Shown piece by piece: positions 58,266 through 64,000 of a DNA stretch of 64,000 nucleotides. The stretch's first letter is position 1; each line of letters begins with the position of its first letter. Location: assembly GCA_036015235.1 (NCBI GenBank), contig CP107926.1, positions 4,607,501 through 4,671,500 of the forward strand, read 5' to 3'. A program made the position numbers and the translations under genes. The notes under the pieces are model-generated. The model was given only the letters and a program-made list of their open reading frames with translations. It was not told the DNA's origin and did no database searches. This DNA comes from Streptomyces sp. NBC_00433. GTDB lineage: Bacteria > Actinomycetota > Actinomycetes > Streptomycetales > Streptomycetaceae.

Positions 58266-58826
58266 CTACAGATACGGGCCCGAGCGCGAACCCGGGTGGC
58301 CCGCCTCCTGGTCCTCGTCCTGGCCGAGCGCCCCCGGCGGAAGCGCGCGCCGCATCTGCTCCAACTGCGCGCGAGCCGCCATCTGCTGGGCGAACAGCGC
58401 GGTCTGGATCCCGTGGAAGAGACCCTCCAGCCAACCCACCAGCTGCGCCTGGGCGATACGCAGCTCCGCCTCGCTCGGCACACTGTCGTCGGTGAACGGC
58501 AGCGACAGCCGATCCAGCTCCTCGACCAACTCCGGCGCGAGACCCGCCTCCAGCTCCTTCACCGAGCTGGCGTGGATCTCCTTGAGCCGCACCCGGCTGG
58601 CCTCGTCGAGAGGTGCCGCCCGCACTTCCTCCAGGAGCTGCTTGATCATGCTGCCGATCCGCATCACCTTCGCCGGCTGCTCGACCATCTCCGTCACCGG
58701 GATCTCGCGGCCCTCGTTGCCGTCACCGCCCGGTGACCCTCCGAGGGCCAATCCGTCCGGCCCGACGACCAGGACCTGCTGATTCTGCGAGCTATCCGGC
58801 GACCGTTCGTTCATCGGCATCTCCAT
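58266..58826 (-). CDS. bpa: bacterial proteasome activator Bpa (PafE)
   Basis: A 186-residue protein of the Bpa/PafE family (formerly DUF2587), a ring-shaped ATP-independent activator that opens the 20S proteasome. The helical core is EMVEQPAKVMRIGSMIKQLLEEVRAAPLDEASRVRLKEIHASSVKELEAGLAPELVEELDRLSLPF, then AELRIAQAQLVGWLEGLFHGIQTALFAQQMAARAQLEQMRRALPPG. The flexible tail ends GPYL, equivalent to the C-terminal GQYL that docks into the proteasome alpha ring. Starts at 58826 (MEMPMNER) or 58814 are possible. Proteasome genes are not in the window. Confidence 0.94.
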   Translation of the reverse strand: MEMPMNERSPDSSQNQQVLVVGPDGLALGGSPGGDGNEGREIPVTEMVEQPAKVMRIGSMIKQLLEEVRAAPLDEASRVRLKEIHASSVKELEAGLAPELVEELDRLSLPFTDDSVPSEAELRIAQAQLVGWLEGLFHGIQTALFAQQMAARAQLEQMRRALPPGALGQDEDQEAGHPGSRSGPYL

Positions 58827-58871
58827 GTGTCCATTGTCCCGCACCCCCGCCCCGGGCGGGCCCGTGCCCCC

Positions 58872-61760
58872 TCATCCCTCGGCCCGTCGGCCCAGCTCGG
58901 GACGGGACCTGGTGACCAGCGCCGCCAGCAGCCCCGCGCCCAGCGGCACCACCACGACCAGCGCCGCCAGGGTCCCCCACGGCACCACCACCGGCACGTT
59001 CGGCGGCCTCATCACGCCCCAGCCCATGTCGATCGCCCGGTGGTACTCGTCCCAGCTCCGGTGCCGGTCGCCGCGCCTCAGCGCGATCGCGGGCAGCACC
59101 CCCGCCACCGAGCCCAGCACCACTCCCATCACCGCGACGACCCCGCACTGGAAGCCGGTCAGCGTCCGCCGCACCTGACCCGCCGCACCTATCGCCGCCA
59201 GGGTCCTGAGATCCGGCTCCGCGTCGGTCTGCGCCAGCCCCGTCGCTATCCCGGCGGCACCGATCGTGATCACCCCCGCGAAGAGCGTGAGCGCCAGCAG
59301 CACCAGACCGCTGTTGCCCGTGTAGCCGCGCTCCAGATACACCTGCGCCCTGGTGCCGATCTTGGCCACATCGCTGTTCAGCGCCTGCCGCTGCGCCCCG
59401 CTCGGCATTTGCGACGTCGTGTAGTAGGAGCCCAGCGGTGTGGTCGTGAAGCCCACCGAGTCCGCCGCCCGCTGCGGCATGACCGCCACCACCCCGTACG
59501 GCTCGCCCCCGGCCGCCACGTGCACCGGCAGCGACTTCACCACCCCGGTCGGCTCCGTGCCGTCCTGCGGCTCCTTCGCCACATCGGCGATCACCGTGAA
59601 CTTCACACTGCCGTGATCGTCGTAGGCCCGGTTGAAAAGCACCGTCTCGCCGCGCGCCAGCGCCTGCTCGGCCGCGCCGTCGCGCACCCCGAGCACATGC
59701 AGCACCGCGGGCCCGCCCACCAGCACGCCGTCGGCGGCGGCGATCGCCGACGGTCCGCCGCGGATGTTGCACCGCCAGTCGTCCACCAGCGCCTCGCGCT
59801 GGGGCACGGTCAGCCCGTAGGCACCCGTCGGCCCGGACGACGGGCACGCGTTGGCCGGCGGCATGTCCAGCTGGATCCTGCCGCAGCCGGGCAGCCCCTC
59901 GTCCTTGATGCAGGACGCCGCCCCGACGTACACCCGGGACACATCCACCCGGCCCGTGACCGGATAGTTCTTCTCGATCGCGGCACGCACCTGCACCAGG
60001 TCGCCGCCCGCCTCGCCGTACGCCCCGACCGAGACCTCCCCGCGCGGCAGCTGCGCCACGTACTCCTGCCGGTCCTGCTGCGTCTGGCTGGCCGCGTAGG
60101 TCGCGACGGCCACGGAACCGGCCACCGCGGCAAGCACCGCCGCCACCGCCGGAGCCGTACGCCCGCGGTTGCGCACCGCGTCCCGCAGCGCCAGCCGCGG
60201 TGCCAGCGGCAGCCACCGGCCGAGCCTGCCGAACGCCCCGATGATCGCCGAGGTCATCATCACCAGACCGGCTTCCGCCAGCGCCGCGCCGAGCACCGCC
60301 GAGTACGTACTGTCGGTGTGCGTCGTCGCGTAGAAGACCACGATCACGCCGAGGACCAGCAGGAACAGGCCCGCGATCGGCAGGAAGCGATTCGCCCGCC
60401 GCACCCCCCGCCGACCGGTGAGCGAGGCCAGCACACTCTGCCGCGCGGCGCCGACCGCGGGCACCACCGACGCCAGCACCCCGGTGAGCACCGCGAGCCC
60501 GCCGACCCCCGCCAATTCCAGCGGCCGGAACGCCAGTCCGCCGAACCGCTGCCCGACATAGTCCTCCAGCGTCCCGCGCAGCAGCACGGTGGCTACCACG
60601 CCGAGCAGCGTGCCCACCACGGCCGCCGCCGCGCCGATCACCAGCCCGCTGGAGAGCACGATCGCCCTGATGTGCCTGCGGTCACCGCCGTTGGCGCCCA
60701 CCAGCCCCAGCTGGCGCCGCGAGCGGCGTGCCCCGACCGCGAACGCCGGGCCGGCCAGCAGGCAGATCTCCAGCATGGCCAGCCCGCCTATCGTCACCCC
60801 CGCGGCGATGGCCTTCGCCCGGACGTCGCCCGAGTCGTAGAGCACCGGGTCGCCGAAGCCGGTCCCGTAGATGGGGACATCCGCCCTGGCCGGCGGGTGC
60901 AGCCGGACCGCCCGCGAGTCGACCTCGATGCCCAGGGTGTTGGCGCGCTTGACCATGTCCCAGGTGAAGTCGCCGCCCACCGAGACCAGATAGGTCGGCA
61001 CCCCGCTCTGATCCGAAGCCCTTTCCCCCGCGCTCCGCGCCGCCTCGTAGGGCGGGATGAAGGCCCCCGGCAGCGCGTTGAGCTGCTCGGCGTCCAACTG
61101 GCTCGGCAGATCGTAGGCACCCACGATCCGGTAGGACCGGTCGAGCCCGCGCACCCTCAGCCGTGAACCCACGTGCAGCCCGCTGGACTTGAGGAATCCG
61201 TTGGTCGCCGCCAGCTCGTCCGCCGCCACCGGGAAGCGGCCCCGGTCCAGATCGGCGATCCCGGCCGCGAGCGGGTCGGCCGCCTTCAACTCTCTTATCT
61301 CGACGTCCAGCAGTCCGAACTTCGTCCTGACCGGCGCGTAGACGGACGCGTCGCTCAACCGCCGTGCCCCGGCCGGGAGCGCGACCAGCGGATCGACCGG
61401 CTGAGGGGTCTCGTCGCCGACCCCCTCCGCGGACCCCTTCCCCCCGGGGTCCTGCCGCACCGGCACGACACCGCCGGGCACCGCCTCCTGGTAGACCGGC
61501 TGCGGCCCGTGGCCCGCGTCGCTGATCCGGGCGTCGGCGGCACCGAGGTCCCTGGTGGCCTTCTCCGCTGTCGTCAACTGCGAGCTGCGGATGGTCACAT
61601 CGGCCGCGCTCACGCCCATGATCGGCAGCGCGATCATCGCCAGCACCAGCAGGCTGCGGCCCTTGAACCGCACGGCGTCCCTGCGGGCGATCCTGATCGC
61701 CGCGCGCCAGGTGTGCAGCCGCCCGACACCGGGCACACCGGGCTGCGCGCGCCCGGTCAT
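58872..61760 (-). CDS. FtsX-like ABC transporter permease
   Basis: A 962-residue permease with the 10-helix layout of large FtsX-family exporters: an N-terminal helix (SLLVLAMIALPIMGVSAADV, about 36-55), a long extracytoplasmic domain, two FtsX three-helix blocks (about 335-480 and 820-950) and two middle helices near 505-575. A cysteine-containing loop (ASCIKDEGLPGCGRI ... DDWRCNIRGG) lies in the second outer domain. ATG 61760 overlaps the ATPase stop by 4 bp (ATGA). Such pairs move lipids or antimicrobial peptides, or drive wall hydrolases; the cargo is unknown. Confidence 0.92.
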   Translation of the reverse strand: MTGRAQPGVPGVGRLHTWRAAIRIARRDAVRFKGRSLLVLAMIALPIMGVSAADVTIRSSQLTTAEKATRDLGAADARISDAGHGPQPVYQEAVPGGVVPVRQDPGGKGSAEGVGDETPQPVDPLVALPAGARRLSDASVYAPVRTKFGLLDVEIRELKAADPLAAGIADLDRGRFPVAADELAATNGFLKSSGLHVGSRLRVRGLDRSYRIVGAYDLPSQLDAEQLNALPGAFIPPYEAARSAGERASDQSGVPTYLVSVGGDFTWDMVKRANTLGIEVDSRAVRLHPPARADVPIYGTGFGDPVLYDSGDVRAKAIAAGVTIGGLAMLEICLLAGPAFAVGARRSRRQLGLVGANGGDRRHIRAIVLSSGLVIGAAAAVVGTLLGVVATVLLRGTLEDYVGQRFGGLAFRPLELAGVGGLAVLTGVLASVVPAVGAARQSVLASLTGRRGVRRANRFLPIAGLFLLVLGVIVVFYATTHTDSTYSAVLGAALAEAGLVMMTSAIIGAFGRLGRWLPLAPRLALRDAVRNRGRTAPAVAAVLAAVAGSVAVATYAASQTQQDRQEYVAQLPRGEVSVGAYGEAGGDLVQVRAAIEKNYPVTGRVDVSRVYVGAASCIKDEGLPGCGRIQLDMPPANACPSSGPTGAYGLTVPQREALVDDWRCNIRGGPSAIAAADGVLVGGPAVLHVLGVRDGAAEQALARGETVLFNRAYDDHGSVKFTVIADVAKEPQDGTEPTGVVKSLPVHVAAGGEPYGVVAVMPQRAADSVGFTTTPLGSYYTTSQMPSGAQRQALNSDVAKIGTRAQVYLERGYTGNSGLVLLALTLFAGVITIGAAGIATGLAQTDAEPDLRTLAAIGAAGQVRRTLTGFQCGVVAVMGVVLGSVAGVLPAIALRRGDRHRSWDEYHRAIDMGWGVMRPPNVPVVVPWGTLAALVVVVPLGAGLLAALVTRSRPELGRRAEG

Positions 61761-62569
61761 TGGGCCGCTCCGCCCGCGAGCAGCGACTCCGCGGAGGAGC
61801 GCAGCGTCATGTCGACCACCGAGCCGTCCCGGAGGAAGACCACCCGGTCCGCCCAGGCGGCGAACCGCGGCTCATGGGTGACCAGGATGCCGGCCGCCCC
61901 CGCGTCGCAGCGGGACCGCAGGAGGGCGAGCACCGCGTCACCGGTCTCCGAGTCCAACGCGCCCGTGGGCTCGTCGGCGAGCACCAGGCGGCGGTCGCCG
62001 ACCAGCGCCCGAGCGATCGCCACCCGCTGCTGCTGGCCGCCCGACATCTCGTCGGGGAAGCGGTCGGCCAGCTCCTGCAGCCCGAACTCCTCCAGCGCGG
62101 CGACCGCCTCCTTGCGCGCCCGCCGGCTGCTGACACCGTCCAGCTCGCGGGGGAGTGCGACATTCTCCGCCGCGGTGAGCGCCGGGATCAGGTTGTAGTC
62201 CTGGAAGACGTAGCCGATGCTCCGCCGACGCAATGCCGCTATGTCCTTGCGCCTCGCCGTGGTCAGATCGGTGCCCTCGACCACGACCCGGCCCGACGTC
62301 GGCAGGTCGAGGCCCCCGGCGATGGTCAGGAGCGTGGACTTCCCCGACCCCGACGGTCCCATCACCGCGACGAGCTCCCCCGGATGCACGTCCAGGTCGA
62401 TACCGCGCAGCGCGTGCACCTGGGCCGCGCCTGTGCCGTGGACCCGGGTCAACTCCTCAAGGCTGAGGACGGGTTCGACGGTGCGGTCGGGCGCGGTGGC
62501 GCCGGGGTCGCCGCCCGCCGGACGCGACGGGTCGCGCGGGTCGGCCGGTGGTGTGGGCTGACTGGACAT
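61757..62569 (-). CDS. ABC transporter ATPase (LolD/FtsE-like)
   Basis: A 270-residue ATPase. Walker A is GPSGSGKST (about 71-79), the Q-loop is YVFQDYNLIP, the signature is EMSGGQQQRVAIARAL, and Walker B is LVLADEPTGALD with ITVTHE-type H-loop (ILVTHEPRF). A 35-residue Pro-rich N-terminal extension precedes the domain. It is translationally coupled to the FtsX-like permease. A PadR regulator gene lies 159 bp upstream on the same strand and probably represses the transporter. Confidence 0.95.
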   Translation of the reverse strand: MSSQPTPPADPRDPSRPAGGDPGATAPDRTVEPVLSLEELTRVHGTGAAQVHALRGIDLDVHPGELVAVMGPSGSGKSTLLTIAGGLDLPTSGRVVVEGTDLTTARRKDIAALRRRSIGYVFQDYNLIPALTAAENVALPRELDGVSSRRARKEAVAALEEFGLQELADRFPDEMSGGQQQRVAIARALVGDRRLVLADEPTGALDSETGDAVLALLRSRCDAGAAGILVTHEPRFAAWADRVVFLRDGSVVDMTLRSSAESLLAGGAAQ

Positions 62570-62728
62570 CGGGACTACTTCCCCCTGATTCGGGCCCAGG
62601 CCGTCCGGTCCGGGCTGTCCTCGCTGGTCGTGGTGGTCCTGCGGACGTGCTGGTCCTGCCGGTCGCGCTGCTGCCCGTGCTGTCGTTGTTGATCTGCTGT
62701 CGGACCGGGGCGGGCGAGCCCTGGCAGG
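62570..62728 (+). pseudogene. possible relic of a membrane protein gene
   Basis: On the plus strand one frame reads DYFPLIRAQAVRSGLSSLVVVVLR and an adjoining frame reads DVLVLPVALLPVLSLLI. Together they resemble the N-terminal anchor of an FtsX-like permease (RAQAxRxRLSSLVVVxL) interrupted by a frameshift. There is no start codon with a ribosome-binding site and no continuation. The evidence is thin. Confidence 0.3.
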
Positions 62729-63397
62729 TCAGCGCCGGGGCGGGGTCCGTCTGAGCGCGCCGCGCAGCCCTCCGTCCTGCGCGGCGCCCGACTCCCGCCC
62801 GCCGTCGGCGGGTTCGGCCGGGGCGACCACCGGGTCGGCGGCCGCGGCCTGCGGGGCCAGCCGCACGAGCCTGGTCTCGCAGTGGTCGAGCCAGCGTGCT
62901 TCCGCCTCCGCCTGGAAGATCAACTGGTCGATGACCAGCTGCCACGCCACGTCGTCCGGGTCGTACACCCCCGGCCTGCGGGACGCGGCCTCCAGGGCCT
63001 GTCCCTTCAACCTCGTGTAGTCCTGCATCGCCCGGATGGTGTGGGTGCGCTGGGCCTGGATGACCGAGCGCACGTCGACCTCGGGCGAACCGACCGCCAT
63101 CGCGAGCTTGATGGCCAGTTCGTTCCGCGGCGGGTTGGCCCGGTCGACCGGGGTGGCGAACCACTGCCGCAGCTCGTCCCTGCCGTCCTCGGTGATGGCG
63201 TAGAGGGCGTGGCCCGCTTCGTCCTCACCCGCGGGGACGACCAGGCCGTCCCGCTCCAGCCGGGCGACGGTCGTGTAGACCTGCCCGACGTTGAGCGGCC
63301 AGGTGGAACCGGTGCGCGACTCGAACTCGGTGCGCAGCTGATAGCCGTAGCGCGGACCCCGTTCGAGGAGGGCCAGCAGGCCGTGACGGATCGACAT
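62729..63397 (-). CDS. PadR-family transcriptional regulator
   Basis: A 222-residue regulator. The winged helix at 1-75 (MSIRHGLLALLERGPRYGYQLRTEFESRTGSTWPLNVGQVYTTVARLERDGLV) is the PadR signature; the C-terminal helical dimerisation region includes RSVIQAQRTHTIRAMQDYTRLKGQALE and WLDHCETRL. An extra disordered Ala/Pro tail follows. The gene lies just upstream of the ABC pair on the same strand. Its start codon sits inside a perfect ACATACT/AGTATGT palindrome, so autoregulation is expected; PadR proteins usually control adjacent exporters and are released by the exported drug. Confidence 0.93.
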   Translation of the reverse strand: MSIRHGLLALLERGPRYGYQLRTEFESRTGSTWPLNVGQVYTTVARLERDGLVVPAGEDEAGHALYAITEDGRDELRQWFATPVDRANPPRNELAIKLAMAVGSPEVDVRSVIQAQRTHTIRAMQDYTRLKGQALEAASRRPGVYDPDDVAWQLVIDQLIFQAEAEARWLDHCETRLVRLAPQAAAADPVVAPAEPADGGRESGAAQDGGLRGALRRTPPRR

Positions 63398-63408
63398 ACT
63401 CAGTATGT
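63394..63408. promoter_or_regulatory. PadR operator over the start codon
   Basis: Perfect dyad ACATACT (63394-63400)-C-AGTATGT (63402-63408) covering the PadR ATG (63395-63397). The minus strand also reads TATACA about 8 bp before the ATG, a likely -10 for a leaderless transcript. The site resembles the ATACT/AGTAT PadR consensus. Confidence 0.78.
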
Positions 63409-63706
63409 ATACCCAGTAAGGTCCGAGGCCGCAAGGCCGATCGGCGGGATCGCGGGGTACTTCACTCGAACGGGTGGTCGATTCGGGCCGCTGGTTCGAA
63501 ACGGCTCACGGCAGGCAATCATGTCCGTAGGCAGTCACTCACCGTCACGAAGACTGCGGTGGGTGACCTCGCGTGCGGGCTTGGGCGCGGGTGCGGGTGC
63601 GGGGGCGGGTGCCCGCGTGCGTGAGCGGGCGCGGGCGGGCGCGGGCGGGCGTGGGCGCCGGCAGGCGCGTGGAAGAAGCGGTGCGGGGGCGGGTGCGCGG
63701 TGGTGG
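63398..63706. other. 309-bp gene-free region with G-rich tract
   Basis: It contains the PadR promoter side (to about 63430) and, from about 63580 to 63670, a purine-biased run of GGGCGCGGGCGGGC-type repeats with many G-tracts, able to form G-quadruplex or slipped structures. No convincing gene was found; the plus-strand open frame across it is compositional. Confidence 0.6.
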
Positions 63707-64000
63707 TCAGGGACGGCGGAGGCGCAGGCCGATAAAGCCGAGTCCCAGGCCGACCAGCAGCATCCCCGCCCCGAGCGGCAGCAGTCTGAGCACGCGTCGG
63801 CCGGACGCGTAGGAGGAGGCCGAGGGCTCCTGCCGTCCCACTCCGGGGGCCGCGGATGCCGGCGGCGCCGAGGTCTGCCCCGTCTCCTCCGCGTCGGGCA
63901 GCAAGGAGGGTGCCCGGTCGGTGTAGCCGCGGCCGCGGTGGTGCACGGGGTGCCGCTGCGAATAGGTGTGCCCGGACGGCTGCCCGCTCCCGGCGGACCG
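63707..64000 (-). CDS. membrane-anchored protein, C-terminal part (runs off edge)
   Basis: The last 97 codons of a leftward gene open to the right edge. The visible part is polar and disordered (Pro/Ala/Ser/Gln/Gly-rich with SGHTYSQRHPVHHRGRGYTDRAP), followed by one helix LLPLGAGMLLVGLGLGFIGLRL and a short basic tail RRP. This is the end of a secreted or surface protein anchored by a C-terminal helix. No sortase motif is seen before the helix (SSYASGRRV). Family unknown. Confidence 0.6.
   Translation of the reverse strand, partial: RSAGSGQPSGHTYSQRHPVHHRGRGYTDRAPSLLPDAEETGQTSAPPASAAPGVGRQEPSASSYASGRRVLRLLPLGAGMLLVGLGLGFIGLRLRRP

Noticed and set aside
63573..63812. Plus-strand 79-codon frame in the G-rich tract
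   Set aside because: Translation of simple GGGCGC repeats; overlaps the real minus-strand gene end.

Overview
The window is chromosomal DNA of a high-GC actinomycete, almost certainly a member of the Streptomycetaceae. The signs are the very high GC content, frequent GTG starts, ATGA/GTGA stop-start overlaps, a GH46 chitosanase with its own palindromic operator, two whiJ-type regulator clusters (XRE-DUF5753 + ATPase + DUF397), a LAXTG sortase substrate, the proteasome activator Bpa and a branched-chain keto-acid dehydrogenase operon. From memory, the part from metG/aspS to the paired kinases and the FtsX-type ABC transporter resembles the order around SCO3790-SCO3825 of S. coelicolor; I could not check this. 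No rRNA, tRNA, CRISPR array, intact insertion sequence or phage gene was seen.

Layout. 1-7.6 kb: end of a LysE-type exporter, DUF2277, secreted chitosanase with operator and terminator, RbsD/FucU, a phosphotransferase, a vWA protein converging on a (Ser-X-X)n membrane protein, a universal stress protein, DUF1206, a DUF4097-like surface protein and a NUDIX hydrolase. 7.6-15.1 kb: a MacAB-like export locus (adaptor, ATPase, permease, Gly-Phe-rich membrane protein) followed by a two-component system, with a divergent cysteine-repeat lipoprotein. 15.1-15.6 kb: gene-free repeats. 15.6-19.7 kb: LCP cell-wall ligase, STAS protein and whiJ-like cluster 1 with GCACGTGCA operators. 19.9-25.2 kb: metG and aspS flanking a SigE-type sigma operon and a 76-bp tandem repeat. 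25.3-30 kb: a wrecked PP2C phosphatase gene, a membrane-bound XRE regulator divergent from a LAXTG surface protein, and a secreted I36-inhibitor/FG-GAP protein. 30-32 kb: whiJ-like cluster 2 with a duplicated DUF397 gene. 32.3-35.1 kb: a STAND protein (alpha/beta hydrolase-NB-ARC-TPR) built like fungal NLRs.

35.2-48.6 kb is mostly housekeeping: pirin, SseB-like protein, a long acyl-CoA dehydrogenase, M18 aminopeptidase, AraC regulator, thioredoxin-NHL protein, LURP-one protein, nitrilase, mycothiol-dependent isomerase family protein, an MFS/GntR operon with a clear autoregulatory operator, and a cytochrome P450 relic. 48.7-58.2 kb: bkd-type E1alpha/E1beta/E2 operon, a DosR-like response regulator, a phosphotransferase and two divergent Ser/Thr kinases. 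58.2-64 kb: Bpa, an FtsX-type ABC exporter with a PadR regulator whose operator covers its own start, and the C-terminus of a membrane-anchored protein leaving the window.

The most promising unusual items are the hydrolase-NB-ARC-TPR protein (candidate immunity or self-recognition NLR), the unbroken serine-every-third-residue protein, the GCACGTGCA operator set of whiJ-like cluster 1, and the Gly-Phe-tailed MacAB locus.
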